Below are positions 18,477 to 28,773 of a stretch of 64,000 nt of DNA, piece after piece. A program made the position numbers and the translations under genes. Source of the DNA: Halomarinibacterium sp034670265 (lineage in GTDB: Bacteria; Bacteroidota; Bacteroidia; Flavobacteriales; Flavobacteriaceae); contig JAXMNU010000001.1 of the NCBI GenBank assembly GCA_034670265.1, forward strand, positions 667,393-731,392. The letters are read 5' to 3'. The notes beneath the pieces were generated by a model. That model had not been told where the DNA came from and searched no databases. It was given only the letters and a program-made list of their open reading frames with translations. Each line of letters opens with the position of its first letter. The first letter of the stretch is position 1.

Positions 18477-19367
18477 TTATAATCTTATATTACTCCAGTT
18501 ACTACGTCTCGTTGGAGCAATTCTATTTAAATTGGTAACCAAAGTATTTATATCAACTTGAGGGCCACCACTAAATATGCTTGTAATTTCATCAGATTTA
18601 GCATCAAAGAATGTTCGTAAAAGATAAGAATTTGGCCTACGATCGTTAACACTTTTTAGTTGAGCAATAGCATCGATAATTTTTAGTTTCCCTTCTCGAG
18701 TATTACTCTCCATTTTATCTAATCCAAGTCGATGATAGGTATATAAAGCATCTCTATATTCTTGATAGACATTCGAAATAATAGCATCGTTATATCTATA
18801 ACGTGACTGACTACCGTCTGTAGCTTTCCAACCACTAAAGTTACTTGAAGCAGCATTATTTACTATCTGTTTTGCAATAACAAAAAACTCATCCCCTCCA
18901 TTGGGTGCAAAAGAGTCTGCATCAAGACCTATTAGGGTATACACGTGATATGCTAATACCGAAACTAAATTAGAATCAAAGGTATTTATATTAAATACAA
19001 GTGGTTGAAATTCAGAATATTCAAAATTGAATTGCCTATCATTATAATTATACATAGGCGAATCGTAAGTTGAATTAAAAATGGTTCTAGACGATTGAAT
19101 CTGCAATGATCCAGAAAAACTAGTAGATTCAAAACTAGAAATAATCAAGGTAAAATTACAATCAATTCGTTCTTGGTTTTTAAAATCCCTATTCGTCCAA
19201 GTAGTGTTATTTAAAAAATCTGTAAGTTGATCTTCTAGGGTTCTAAAAACTTGATAATTTGGCTGTCCCGTTTGTTCTGCGTCAATTGTAACAGTAGCAT
19301 TAAGCTCTTGGGCTTGAATTGCCATTGCACATAATCCACAAAAAAATAAAGTAATAATGTTACGCAT
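18477..19367 (-). CDS. DUF4835 family secreted protein
   Basis: A 296-residue protein of the DUF4835 family. An N-terminal signal peptide (about 1-19, ending QAQ) and beta-rich mature part suggest a periplasmic or outer-membrane location. Its start overlaps the coaBC stop by 8 bp, and the family is nearly always found beside coaBC/recN in Flavobacteriia. No enzyme motif is visible; function unknown. Confidence 0.82.
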   Translation of the reverse strand: MRNIITLFFCGLCAMAIQAQELNATVTIDAEQTGQPNYQVFRTLEDQLTDFLNNTTWTNRDFKNQERIDCNFTLIISSFESTSFSGSLQIQSSRTIFNSTYDSPMYNYNDRQFNFEYSEFQPLVFNINTFDSNLVSVLAYHVYTLIGLDADSFAPNGGDEFFVIAKQIVNNAASSNFSGWKATDGSQSRYRYNDAIISNVYQEYRDALYTYHRLGLDKMESNTREGKLKIIDAIAQLKSVNDRRPNSYLLRTFFDAKSDEITSIFSGGPQVDINTLVTNLNRIAPTRRSNWSNIRL

Positions 19368-20571
19368 CTATGTTTTCTAATATGTATTGTAAAATATCTC
19401 TTGCAACTTCTTCTTTTCCTTTAACTGAAAAAGGCGTCACTTTATTGTTTGGCGCTATTAGTGTAATTTTATTGGTATCTGCTCCAAATCCAACTCCCTT
19501 ATCGTTAAGCGAATTTAATACAATTAAATCTAAATTCTTTTTCTGAAGCTTAGTTTTTGCATTCTCAAGTTCGTTTTCTGTCTCGAGTGCAAAGCCAACC
19601 AAAAATTGATTTTTCTTAATTTTTCCTAAGGAAGCTAAAATATCTTCGGTTTTCTCTAACGGTAAATTGAAAGTATCTTCCTTTTTTTTAATTTTTTGCT
19701 CCGCAACATTCTTTGGACGATAATCTGCAACGGCAGCACTTAAAATAGCAATGTCTGCATTAGGAAAAACTTTGTGTGCAGCATCGTACATTTCTTTCGC
19801 CGAAGTCACTTTTATCAAAGTAATGGTATTGTATTCTATAGTTTGGTGGCTCGGTCCCGAAATTAAAGTTACTTCAGCTCCCATCGAAGCTGCAATATTG
19901 GCAAGGGAATAGCCCATTTTTCCGCTGGAATGATTTCCTATAAAACGAACAGGGTCCAATGCTTCATAGGTTGGACCTGCTGTAATCATTACTTTTTTTC
20001 CGTATAATGGAAGGTTTTTCAAAATATGGTTTTCAATAAAGGATACTATATCCTCTGGCTCCGCCATACGCCCTTGACCAATTAACCCACTAGCTAATTC
20101 CCCATGAGTTGCAGGAATAATTATATTTCCGAAACTTTTTAACTTCTCAAATGTTTTATGAGTAGAAGGGTGTTGATACATATCCAAGTCCATTGCCGGA
20201 GCAAAATAGACTGGGCATTTTGCAGAAAGATATGTGGCTACCAATAGGTTGTTACTATTACCCGTTGCCATTTTAGAAAGTGTATTGGCAGTAGCAGGAG
20301 CTATTATAAATAAATCTGCCCAAAGGCCTAACTCTACGTGGTTATTCCATTGGGCATTTTCATTTTCTTCGTCTGTAAAAGACGATAAAACTTCATTTTT
20401 TGAAAGAGTTGAAAGCGTTAAAGGTGTAACAAATTCTTTAGCCGAAGGTGTCATGACAACTTTCACTTCAGCACCTTTTTTCACTAACAAACGAACTAAA
20501 AAAGCGCTTTTATAAGCAGCAATACCAGCAGTTACGCCCAATAGTATTTTTTTACCGCTTAAAATAGACAT
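19360..20571 (-). CDS. coaBC: bifunctional phosphopantothenoylcysteine decarboxylase / phosphopantothenate-cysteine ligase
   Basis: A 403-residue two-domain enzyme making 4'-phosphopantetheine in coenzyme A synthesis. The N-terminal flavoprotein domain (1-180) has GVTAGIAAYKS, the His in WNNHVELG and the PAMDLDMY motif; the C-terminal ligase domain has ITAGPTYEALDPVRFIGNHSSGKMG and AAVADYRP. Length is normal. It lies 4 bp downstream of rpoZ. coaE, the last step of the same pathway, is about 10 kb away in this window. Confidence 0.95.
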   Translation of the reverse strand: MSILSGKKILLGVTAGIAAYKSAFLVRLLVKKGAEVKVVMTPSAKEFVTPLTLSTLSKNEVLSSFTDEENENAQWNNHVELGLWADLFIIAPATANTLSKMATGNSNNLLVATYLSAKCPVYFAPAMDLDMYQHPSTHKTFEKLKSFGNIIIPATHGELASGLIGQGRMAEPEDIVSFIENHILKNLPLYGKKVMITAGPTYEALDPVRFIGNHSSGKMGYSLANIAASMGAEVTLISGPSHQTIEYNTITLIKVTSAKEMYDAAHKVFPNADIAILSAAVADYRPKNVAEQKIKKKEDTFNLPLEKTEDILASLGKIKKNQFLVGFALETENELENAKTKLQKKNLDLIVLNSLNDKGVGFGADTNKITLIAPNNKVTPFSVKGKEEVARDILQYILENIDA

Positions 20572-20575
20572 TTTG

Positions 20576-20911
20576 TTAGTCTTCTATTGCTTCGTCTGCC
20601 GTATTACGGTAGTAGATTTTATCTTCCAACCATTCTTGTACTGCAAGCGCATGTGGTTTTGGAAGTCTTTCGTAAAACTTAGACACTTCAATTTGCTCCT
20701 TGTTTTCAAAGATTTCCTCAAGGCTATCGTTGTATGTAGCAAATTCATCTAACTTTTCTAAAAGCTCTTTTTTAATGTCTCCATTTATCTGCCCAGCTCT
20801 TTTAGAAATAATTGAAATAGCTTCGTAGATATTTCCAGTCTTCGCATCAAGCAAGTTTTTATCAATAGTGGTCGTATTGATAGGTGCGTCAGAATTTTTT
20901 ATATCGTTCAT
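20576..20911 (-). CDS. rpoZ: DNA-directed RNA polymerase subunit omega (Bacteroidota type)
   Basis: A 111-residue protein with the omega core: a helix following GNIYEAISIISKRA and the LLEKLDEFATY region. It helps assemble RNA polymerase around beta'. The place between bamD and coaBC is the usual one in Flavobacteriia. The sequence is far from the Proteobacterial omega, so the call rests on this motif and on context. Confidence 0.85.
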   Translation of the reverse strand: MNDIKNSDAPINTTTIDKNLLDAKTGNIYEAISIISKRAGQINGDIKKELLEKLDEFATYNDSLEEIFENKEQIEVSKFYERLPKPHALAVQEWLEDKIYYRNTADEAIED

Positions 20912-20950
20912 AATTTTAAAATATTAGCTTCTATATAAGGATATTCCTTT

Positions 20951-21751
20951 TTAATTTTCAGTATTATATTGTGAAAGTCTTTTTTCTACATCTAACAAGA
21001 TTTCATCTGCATCTACTTTTAACTCTCCTTCTTTGTAGTATTTAAAAAAACTTTGATAGTATTTTTTTGTTTGATTTAATCTTTCTTGAACCAAATAAGG
21101 CACACTATTTATGGCAAGTAAGTAGGATGCTTCTATTCTTCCATAAAAGGCTTGTTGTCTAAATTTTGAACCTGGATGATCCAAAATAAAATTTTCAAAA
21201 CTTTCTATGGCTGCTTTGTAATCTGAAATTCTTAAAAATTGATTAGCCGTTTCGTAATCTTTCTTTTCAAGCTTTTCTTTCAGTTCAACAACCATGGCAT
21301 TGGCATTGGATCGATATTCAGAATTTGGAAATTTATCAACGAATCCCTGAAGCTTTTCCAAAGCAGTATAGGTATCTTTTTGGTCTAATGAATAACGAGG
21401 AGATAATTCGTAATAACTCTTTGCCGAACGATACGATGCTATTTCCACACTATCACTTTTAGGATACGAAATTACAAAACGCTCAAATTGATATCCAGAA
21501 AGATAAAAGTCTTCAAGGTTGTAAAAAGTGTTAGCATAACGAAACATCAACGGCTCTGCTTGAGGTTTACCTCGATAGGCAGGCACAATTTGCTCCATTA
21601 ATGCCAATGCCTTTTTATATTTCCCCGCTTTATAAAGGGAATCTGCTGCAGTATATTTTTTTGCAGAATCGTCAGATCTTAACAGCTTTTGGTAGGAGCT
21701 ACAAGATGATAAAAGGACAGCTGCAAAAATAAATAAAAAGCTCTTTTTCAT
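20951..21751 (-). CDS. bamD: outer-membrane assembly lipoprotein BamD
   Basis: A 266-residue lipoprotein with a lipobox LLSSC at about 14-18, followed by TPR-like helices (ADSLYKAGKYKKAL, FRYANTFYNLED). BamD is the essential accessory protein of the BAM complex inserting beta-barrels into the outer membrane. The reading frame could start at 21766, but a perfect -7 box (TACTTTTG at 21771-21778, minus strand) puts the likely transcription start downstream of that ATG; the ATG at 21751 also gives a proper signal peptide. Confidence 0.9.
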   Translation of the reverse strand: MKKSFLFIFAAVLLSSCSSYQKLLRSDDSAKKYTAADSLYKAGKYKKALALMEQIVPAYRGKPQAEPLMFRYANTFYNLEDFYLSGYQFERFVISYPKSDSVEIASYRSAKSYYELSPRYSLDQKDTYTALEKLQGFVDKFPNSEYRSNANAMVVELKEKLEKKDYETANQFLRISDYKAAIESFENFILDHPGSKFRQQAFYGRIEASYLLAINSVPYLVQERLNQTKKYYQSFFKYYKEGELKVDADEILLDVEKRLSQYNTEN

Positions 21752-21770
21752 TGTTTTAAAAAACATCGTG

Positions 21771-21800
21771 CAAAAGTAGTGAAATTAAAGTGATTACAAA
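21771..21800 (-). promoter_or_regulatory. Bacteroidota-type promoter of bamD
   Basis: On the minus strand, TTTG at 21800-21797, an 18-bp spacer and TACTTTTG at 21778-21771, close to the TTTG-N19-TAnnTTTG consensus of the Bacteroidota primary sigma factor. It starts the bamD-rpoZ-coaBC run of genes. Confidence 0.7.
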
Positions 21801-21886
21801 AACAAAATTATTGGACTAAAATACCCTTTCTATAAAGAGTTAACGCTCTTTTCTGAAAAGTTTAACGGACAAATACGTATTTCATT

Positions 21887-22762
21887 TTAAAAGGATGCCA
21901 CAAAGGAAGCAATTTTTTTCTGCAAACCCTCGCTAGCACCTACTAGTGGAAGCCTTACCGTGTCATTACAAATGCCTAATTCTTTAAACACTACTTTAAT
22001 ACCCACGGGGTTTCCTTCAGCAAATATGTAGTCGATGGCTGGTGCTATTTTATAATGAATTTTATATGCCTCCGCTACGTTACCTTTCAATCCTAAACGA
22101 ATCATATCTGAAAATTCCTTCGGAAAGCCTTCTCCAATCACCGAAATCACTCCCGCACCACCTGCTAAAACCATAGGAAGTGCAATCATATCGTCTCCAG
22201 AAATGACTAGAAAATCTTTGGGAGTTCCGTCTATCATTCGCATAGCCTGTACTATATCCCCTGCTGCTTCTTTTATGGCAATAATATTTTCAAAATCGTT
22301 TGCTAACCGGATAACCGTTTCAGGAAGCATATTACTTGCTGTTCTTCCTGGTACATTGTATAAAATAATAGGCAACGGACTTGCTTTGGAAATTGCCGCA
22401 AAATGCTGATAAATCCCTTCTTGAGAGGGTTTATTATACATAGGTGATACTGAAAGAATTGCCATAAAAGCTGAAAGATCTCTCGATTTTAATTCAGAAA
22501 CAACCGCTTGTGTGTCGTTTCCCCCAACACCTAAAACAAGGGGTAATCTTCCGTTATTGGTTTTAATGACAGTATCGATAACCAGTTGTTTTTCCTCTTT
22601 TGTAAGCGTCACACTTTCACCCGTAGTTCCTAACACTACCAAATATTCAATTCCGTTTTCAACTTGAAAGTTAACTATTCGTTTTAACCCTTCCACATCA
22701 ATACTAAAATCATTATTAAACGGAGTAACAAGTGCTACTCCCGTACCCATAAGTGCTTTCAT
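21887..22762 (-). CDS. dapA: 4-hydroxy-tetrahydrodipicolinate synthase
   Basis: DapA condenses pyruvate with aspartate semialdehyde in the first step of lysine/diaminopimelate synthesis. The 291-residue TIM barrel shows GTTGES at the pyruvate site, YNVPGRT with the catalytic tyrosine, and the Schiff-base lysine in IAIKEAAGD. Length is normal. Together with dapF at 39.8-40.6 kb it belongs to the diaminopimelate pathway for peptidoglycan. Confidence 0.95.
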   Translation of the reverse strand: MKALMGTGVALVTPFNNDFSIDVEGLKRIVNFQVENGIEYLVVLGTTGESVTLTKEEKQLVIDTVIKTNNGRLPLVLGVGGNDTQAVVSELKSRDLSAFMAILSVSPMYNKPSQEGIYQHFAAISKASPLPIILYNVPGRTASNMLPETVIRLANDFENIIAIKEAAGDIVQAMRMIDGTPKDFLVISGDDMIALPMVLAGGAGVISVIGEGFPKEFSDMIRLGLKGNVAEAYKIHYKIAPAIDYIFAEGNPVGIKVVFKELGICNDTVRLPLVGASEGLQKKIASFVASF

Positions 22763-23278
22763 CTATACTTTATTTAAGAAGGTTAAATATTTTTTTAATT
22801 CGGTTGTAAAAGTAGGCAAATCGTTTGTAGAAACCGCAATTAATAAATCGTATAATCGCGGATCTGCATCTTTAAATCCTACCCTAAATTTTGCTTTACT
22901 TTCTGAAACCAATAAATCTAAAAATCTGTGTTTTCCATCATACATTCCAACCAATACATCAAAATCTTTATCTAAAAATTCTTGCGCATTTTGATTCTGA
23001 ATTTCTCCCTTCCAATTAAAATCTTTATTATTTATCTGGTTTTGCTGAAGCGTAGGCAACTTTTTTTTTACTTCCATAAAAGAAAACACCTTTACATCTT
23101 TAGGTTGCAAACCAAATATTTTTGAAAAATCATGGAGTTTTTCAAAATCTTGAAAAATCATTTCATCTACCAAAAAACCTAGGGTTTTTAACTTCGTGTT
23201 TAACTGTGAAGTATCCCTATTTTGAATATTTCTTTCAGTATGTTTTTGTAAGGCTCTTTTTTTAAAATTTTCAAACAT
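22763..23278 (-). CDS. small conserved protein, probably DUF6913
   Basis: A 171-residue cytosolic protein with no signal peptide; it ends directly against the dapA start, and ligA lies 56 bp upstream. The mixed alpha/beta pattern (GFLVDEMIF, VKVFSFMEV, FDVLVGMYD, LDLLVSESKAKFRVGF) repeats beta strands at even spacing. I think it is the family now called DUF6913, found next to dapA in Flavobacteriaceae, but this is from memory. No function is known to me. Confidence 0.65.
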   Translation of the reverse strand: MFENFKKRALQKHTERNIQNRDTSQLNTKLKTLGFLVDEMIFQDFEKLHDFSKIFGLQPKDVKVFSFMEVKKKLPTLQQNQINNKDFNWKGEIQNQNAQEFLDKDFDVLVGMYDGKHRFLDLLVSESKAKFRVGFKDADPRLYDLLIAVSTNDLPTFTTELKKYLTFLNKV

Positions 23279-23334
23279 GCTTGGTCTTAAATTCTAAGTA
23301 AAAATATAATATTAAAGATTAAAACTCAGGACAA

Positions 23335-25329
23335 TTATTCAACCATTTTCAGGAAATCATCTTCACTAATGATGGCCACTCCCAAGCTTTCGGCTTTTAC
23401 TTTTTTACTAGGCCCCATATTATCCCCAGCCACCACAAAATTGGTTTTACTAGAAATACTACTCGACACTTTACCGCCATTGTCTTCAATGAGTTTCTTT
23501 AATTCGTCTCGTGAAACTTTAGTAAAAACACCAGAAACTACAAAAACATTTCCTTCTAATTTATTGGTTTGATTCGCAAGTTTTTCAGCTGAAATTTCTA
23601 ACTGAACCCCATAATTTTTTAAACGCTGAATGGTTTCTCTATTTTCTTCGGAAGCAAAAAAAGCAATCACACTTTCTGCAATTCTATCGCCAATTTCGTC
23701 TACAGATATTAGTTCTTCAAATGAAGCCACTGCCAAAGCATCAATAGTTTTAAAGTGTTTGGCTAATTTCTTTGCCACTGTTTTCCCAACATAACGAATT
23801 CCTAAAGCAAACAACACTCGCTCAAACGGAATTTGTTTTGAAGCTTCAATTCCATTAACCAAATTCTCTGCGCTTTTTTCTGCCATTCGCTCTAACGGAA
23901 TGACATCTGCTGCTGTTAATTTATATAAATCGGCATAATTTTTAATTAACTCATTCTTCACCAAAAGCGCCACAGTTTCACCACCCAAGCCTTCAATATC
24001 CATCGCTTTGCGAGAAATAAAATGCTGAATCCGCCCAATAATCTGTGGCGGACAGCCTTCAAAATTAGGACAATAATGTTGTGCTTCGCCTTCTTTTCGT
24101 ACCAAGGTTGTTTTACATTCGGGACACTGTGTAATGTATTGTGTGGGTTTGGAATCCGTGGGTCTTTTGCTAAATTCCACCCCTATAATCTTCGGTATAA
24201 TTTCTCCTCCTTTTTCAACAAAAACAATATCTCCTTCCCTAATATCAAGCTTTTCAATCTGATCTGCATTATGCAACGAAGCTCGCTTTACAATAGTTCC
24301 CGCAAGTTCTACAGGCTCCAAGTTTGCCACAGGTGTTATCGCACCCGTACGTCCCACCTGATAGGTAATTTCATTTAAAACTGTTGTTACTTGCTCCGCT
24401 TTAAATTTATATGCCATCGCCCAACGCGGCGCTTTTGCAGTATATCCCAGCTCTTCTTGTTGTTGTAAGTTATTTACCTTTACAACCACGCCATCTATTT
24501 CATACGGTAAGTCATGGCGGTGTATATCCCAATAATTTATGTATGCTAAAACCTCATCGATACTCTTTGCCAGCTTGGCTTCATTAGGAACTTTAAAACC
24601 CCAATCTCGCGCTTTTTGTAAGCCTTCAAATTGTGTGCTGAAAGGAAGTCGGTCTGCTTTTAAACTATAAAGCAAGCACTCTAAAGGACGTTTTGCAACC
24701 TCACCACTGTCTTGTAATTTCAAACTTCCGGAAGCCGTGTTACGCGGATTGCGATAGAGTTCTTCTCCCGCCTCGAGTCGTTCTTCGTTCATTTTAGCAA
24801 AACCCGCTAGCGGCAAAATAATTTCCCCTCGAATATCGAACGAATCTGGATAATCCCCTTTCAATTGAAGCGGCACCGATTTAATTGTTTTTACATTGGT
24901 GGTTACATCATCCCCCTGCACTCCATCCCCACGAGTAACCGCTTTTATAAGTTTTCCATTTTCATAGGTTAAACTCATAGAGGCACCATCGTATTTTAAC
25001 TCACAAGTATATTCCACAACGCCATCGACCATTTTTTTAATTCGTGTTTCCCAATCTTCCAAATCTTCTTGAGAATAGCTGTTATCCAACGAATACATTC
25101 TAAACCGATGCGGAACCGTTTCAAAATTTTTAGTAATCTCACCTCCTACTCGTAAGGTTGGGGAGTTAGCATCGTAAAATTGAGGGTTTTCGGTTTCTAA
25201 TTTTTGAAGAAGCTTCAGTTTTTGGTCAAACTCAAAGTCTGAAATAGTAGGTGAATCCAAAACATAATAATTATAATTATGTTCTCGTAATTCATCACGA
25301 AGTTGAGTGATTTGCTGTTCGATATTCAT
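23335..25329 (-). CDS. ligA: NAD-dependent DNA ligase LigA
   Basis: LigA seals nicks in replication and repair using NAD. The 664-residue protein shows the adenylation lysine Lys112 in KYDG, the RGDGVQGDDVT segment, the four-cysteine zinc finger CPEC...CPNFEGC, helix-hairpin-helix repeats (GIRYVGKTVAKKLAK) and a C-terminal BRCT domain (from about 590). All domains are present and the length is normal. Confidence 0.97.
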   Translation of the reverse strand: MNIEQQITQLRDELREHNYNYYVLDSPTISDFEFDQKLKLLQKLETENPQFYDANSPTLRVGGEITKNFETVPHRFRMYSLDNSYSQEDLEDWETRIKKMVDGVVEYTCELKYDGASMSLTYENGKLIKAVTRGDGVQGDDVTTNVKTIKSVPLQLKGDYPDSFDIRGEIILPLAGFAKMNEERLEAGEELYRNPRNTASGSLKLQDSGEVAKRPLECLLYSLKADRLPFSTQFEGLQKARDWGFKVPNEAKLAKSIDEVLAYINYWDIHRHDLPYEIDGVVVKVNNLQQQEELGYTAKAPRWAMAYKFKAEQVTTVLNEITYQVGRTGAITPVANLEPVELAGTIVKRASLHNADQIEKLDIREGDIVFVEKGGEIIPKIIGVEFSKRPTDSKPTQYITQCPECKTTLVRKEGEAQHYCPNFEGCPPQIIGRIQHFISRKAMDIEGLGGETVALLVKNELIKNYADLYKLTAADVIPLERMAEKSAENLVNGIEASKQIPFERVLFALGIRYVGKTVAKKLAKHFKTIDALAVASFEELISVDEIGDRIAESVIAFFASEENRETIQRLKNYGVQLEISAEKLANQTNKLEGNVFVVSGVFTKVSRDELKKLIEDNGGKVSSSISSKTNFVVAGDNMGPSKKVKAESLGVAIISEDDFLKMVE

Positions 25330-25391
25330 ACAACAAATATAAAATTCCTTCTGTAAAGTTTAATTAGCTAGGATAACAGTTTATAAACAAA

Positions 25392-25418
25392 AAAAGCCGC
25401 CTAAATATGGCGACTTTT
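25392..25418 (-). terminator. terminator of the 865-residue secreted protein
   Basis: Arms AAAAGTCGCC and GGCGGCTTTT (one G-U pair) with a 7-nt loop, followed on the minus strand by a T-run, 20 bp past the stop codon. Confidence 0.75.
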
Positions 25419-25438
25419 TAAAAATATTAAAAACTAAA

Positions 25439-28036
25439 TTATTCTTTAATGAATCGCTTAGTAACTGCTTTACCTTCAGAAATAAATTGAATAAAATACA
25501 TTCCTGATGCTAATTTTGAAACATCAATTGTTTGACTTGCACTAGGACTCAAAGTCGTGAGAACACTTCCTTTTGTGGTGTATACAATGATAGAATCATA
25601 GTTGCCTTCAAGTATATCAATGGTTAAATGTGATTTCGCTGGATTAGGATATACATGAATATTTAATCTAGCATTTTTATTAAATGAAATTAATTTTTGT
25701 CTATTATTCTCAACGATTGGTGCAATTGCAGTATCTCCAGTAATGATTACCTGGTCAAACCAGATTTGGTCATTTTTTTGATTCATGTTATTTCGAATTC
25801 TAATGTTACTGTTTGCAGTAAAATTATAAGAACCAGAATTTAAAGTAATAACTGCATTTTCGAAAGAATCGTTTCCAAAATCGCTACCGCTAACGTATTG
25901 ACCCACAACTTGATAAGCACCACCATCTGAATACTCTACAAAGAAATCATCTCCCGATTCTGTTCCGCTAGCATAATACCAGAAATCAATTGTAATTTGA
26001 CCATTTCCAGACATATCAATATTTGGCGATGTTGCTAATGAACTAGAGGACCCATCTCTTAGTTTAATTGAGTAAAGTCCCTCATAAGAATTTGTAGTAC
26101 TTTGTCTTGTACAGTCTTTACCACCATCTATCCAACCCTCTAAACCAGTTTCAAAGTAAAAGGCTGCAATCTCTCCATTACCCCCACCCCCATCTATTGT
26201 AGTAAAAGATGCATTCGCATTTCCAGATACATTTCCAGCAGCATCTTCCGCATTTACAGCTGCCAAATAACTAGTTAAAGGAGTAAGTCCTGTAACATTA
26301 AAAGTGGTGTTAGTAGATGTACCCACAAGAGATCCATCTATAAATACATTATAATGATTAACTCCAACATTATCTGTTGAAGGATTCCAAGATAAGGTAG
26401 CTCCAGTAGCAGAAATATTACTAGCCACTAGATTAGTGGGAGTTGTGGGCGCCTCTGTATCTGGCGGTCCAGCTTCAATTTGAAAAACACCAACCACACC
26501 TTTTCTTCCACTATTATAATATTCATTAATAAACCAAAAAGTACTATCATCTGATGGATCGACATCAATTTTACTATAATCCCCATATCGAGTCCCAGGA
26601 ATCTTTCCGTTACCATTTGCAATTAACTCTTCTTGCATGGTCATCACACCAAGAGGATCGGTACTTAGTCTCCCTGTAAAATACGAACTAATATAAACCG
26701 TAGAAGGAGTATTAGGGCCAGACATGGAGGTATATCCCATTCCTATATTTCCTTGACCATCCATAGCCAAACTGGCATGCCATGCATGGCGTCCATCGGG
26801 AGCCGTATAGGTTCCCTCTTGATATAATGACCAAGGTTGATTATCGCCACTTTGTCTAAATTCATACCAACGAACACCTGCCAATTCTCCAGAAGTTCCA
26901 TCTGTATCAACAACAAAATTAAATACTGCCGAATTATGTGTTGGAAATTTTCTGAACTGTGCTTGGTTCATTATAGTAGCTTGTAATGCATCCACATTAA
27001 TGGGTCTTCCACTACCGGGCTGTCTTAAATTCGAAAAACTTCCATTGTCAAAAACACTTATAAATGGAGTGGTATTAATTTGTTGAGCTGCTGAGACACT
27101 TGAATTTCCAGGATTATTCCAATCAACATCAATTGTCCATAATTTAATGTGATCAGTCGATACTCCATTCCAAGCATCATCTTGTAAGTAGATTATTGTT
27201 GCACCGCCTGCAGCAGGAAGATTATTATCTGTTACATTAAGTGCCTGTGGGCTAAAAAATCCACTGGTTACTAAACCTGGTAAATTAAATCCAATTATCT
27301 GTGCGTTGGGACTCCCGTTTAACATAGCACTTCTTTCTAAAGCCCAAACTTTATTAGTTCCACCTGTATTCTCTGTTATATAATATCCATCACTCCAAAC
27401 CGATAGTTTTTGATAATCTTGAATAGCGGCTATGGTATACACATACCAATTTGACGTTAATGGATTGGATCCATCTGAAACTGCAATTTGAGCCCCTGAT
27501 CCCAAAAAGGATAACACCCATCTATTCGCAGCATTATCGTAAGAAGCAGTTAGGTCACAACAACCTCCCGATGGAAAAATAGCAGGATTTGGCGCTGTTT
27601 GACCTAACAGCTGATTCCCAGATTTATCATAAATTGTAAATCCTGTATTGAATACAACCATTACATGATTAGGGCCTACTGCCAAAGAAGGATCTGTAGG
27701 CTGTGAACTAGACGAAAAGGCATCAAAAACAAGACTAGCAGGAGTCATTTTTATAGATTGCTCCATTTCATGCCTGTTTTTCACAAAAAAATCATCTTCT
27801 GTTTGAGTAACCCTATTTGTGGATAAAAAGTTTTCAATGGACCTTTTGTCTTTTGCTTCTGTGGTAACATCTTTAAAAGGAATAATATCCTGAGATCTTG
27901 AGGCAATAGAAGAAACAAACTCTACAGAAGTTACTTTTCCTTTAAAAAAAGCTTTTGTTTCTTCGTTTTTTTGAGCTTGTGCAACAAAGGTTAATGTCAC
28001 AAAAGCCATTAAAATAAATGGTTTTAGGTTGAACAT
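25439..28036 (-). CDS. secreted protein with fibronectin III and type IX sorting domains
   Basis: An 865-residue extracellular protein. Order of parts: signal peptide (1-21, ending AQA), a large beta-rich catalytic-like or propeller region (about 60-520) with repeated aromatic strands, an FN3 domain (starting APTTPTNL, about 530-615), a concanavalin-like beta domain (about 620-760) and a Por sorting domain (VYPNPAKSHLTI ... RFIKE). No hydrolase motif was recognised, so its activity is unknown. It is monocistronic, with its own terminator. Confidence 0.82.
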   Translation of the reverse strand: MFNLKPFILMAFVTLTFVAQAQKNEETKAFFKGKVTSVEFVSSIASRSQDIIPFKDVTTEAKDKRSIENFLSTNRVTQTEDDFFVKNRHEMEQSIKMTPASLVFDAFSSSSQPTDPSLAVGPNHVMVVFNTGFTIYDKSGNQLLGQTAPNPAIFPSGGCCDLTASYDNAANRWVLSFLGSGAQIAVSDGSNPLTSNWYVYTIAAIQDYQKLSVWSDGYYITENTGGTNKVWALERSAMLNGSPNAQIIGFNLPGLVTSGFFSPQALNVTDNNLPAAGGATIIYLQDDAWNGVSTDHIKLWTIDVDWNNPGNSSVSAAQQINTTPFISVFDNGSFSNLRQPGSGRPINVDALQATIMNQAQFRKFPTHNSAVFNFVVDTDGTSGELAGVRWYEFRQSGDNQPWSLYQEGTYTAPDGRHAWHASLAMDGQGNIGMGYTSMSGPNTPSTVYISSYFTGRLSTDPLGVMTMQEELIANGNGKIPGTRYGDYSKIDVDPSDDSTFWFINEYYNSGRKGVVGVFQIEAGPPDTEAPTTPTNLVASNISATGATLSWNPSTDNVGVNHYNVFIDGSLVGTSTNTTFNVTGLTPLTSYLAAVNAEDAAGNVSGNANASFTTIDGGGGNGEIAAFYFETGLEGWIDGGKDCTRQSTTNSYEGLYSIKLRDGSSSSLATSPNIDMSGNGQITIDFWYYASGTESGDDFFVEYSDGGAYQVVGQYVSGSDFGNDSFENAVITLNSGSYNFTANSNIRIRNNMNQKNDQIWFDQVIITGDTAIAPIVENNRQKLISFNKNARLNIHVYPNPAKSHLTIDILEGNYDSIIVYTTKGSVLTTLSPSASQTIDVSKLASGMYFIQFISEGKAVTKRFIKE

Positions 28037-28182
28037 ACAATTTAGTTAAAGTTAATAATTCCTAAATGTAGTGTTTTTTATGACTTTGAACGCCTAAGTG
28101 TTAAAATATTCGATAAAATGTAATTATATTGACTATTTTGTCAATATTTCTAAATTAATTATTAAAGCTTAAATAAGAATTT

Positions 28183-28773
28183 TTAAGTCCGTTCTGGACT
28201 TAACCATTTTGGAATCTTTGGGGCTTTAAACTGTTCCATCTTTTCAAGAAGTATATCGATGGAATCTGAAACCAAAAGCAGTTCATAATTTTTCATTTTT
28301 AGAAGCCCTTTTCTCACCATGGTTTCTAACAATTGTAACAAATCGTCATAAAAGTGATTAACATTTAATAGCCCAATGGGTTTGTTGTGTAATCCTAGCT
28401 GAAGCCAGGTAAGAATTTCGAAAAGTTCTTCCAGTGTTCCCATACCTCCTGGTAGCGCAATAAAACCATCACTCACTTCTTGCATTTTCAATTTACGATC
28501 GTGCATGTTTTGAGTAGTAATTAATTGACTTAAACCTAAATGCACCACTTCTTTTTTCTTCAAAAATTCAGGAATAATTCCAATAACAATACCGTTATTA
28601 TCTAATACCGATTTTGCCAAAATACCCATAACCCCTATCTTTGCAGCACCATAAACCAGTGTAATTTCGCGACTCGCAAAAGTTTCACCTAATTTTATGG
28701 CAGCTTGTGAAATAGCAAGATCGTTACCTTCACTACTACCACAAAAAACACATATTTTATCTAGTTTATTCAC
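28183..28773 (-). CDS. LOG-family protein (TIGR00730, Rossmann fold)
   Basis: A 196-residue protein of the LOG/lysine decarboxylase-like family, which releases free base from nucleoside 5'-monophosphates. It has CVFCGSS near the N-terminus and the PGGMGTLEELFE phosphate-binding motif. The start overlaps the prmC stop by 8 bp, which suggests translational coupling. The physiological substrate in this group is not known; the plant-like cytokinin role cannot be assumed. Confidence 0.88.
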   Translation of the reverse strand: MNKLDKICVFCGSSEGNDLAISQAAIKLGETFASREITLVYGAAKIGVMGILAKSVLDNNGIVIGIIPEFLKKKEVVHLGLSQLITTQNMHDRKLKMQEVSDGFIALPGGMGTLEELFEILTWLQLGLHNKPIGLLNVNHFYDDLLQLLETMVRKGLLKMKNYELLLVSDSIDILLEKMEQFKAPKIPKWLSPERT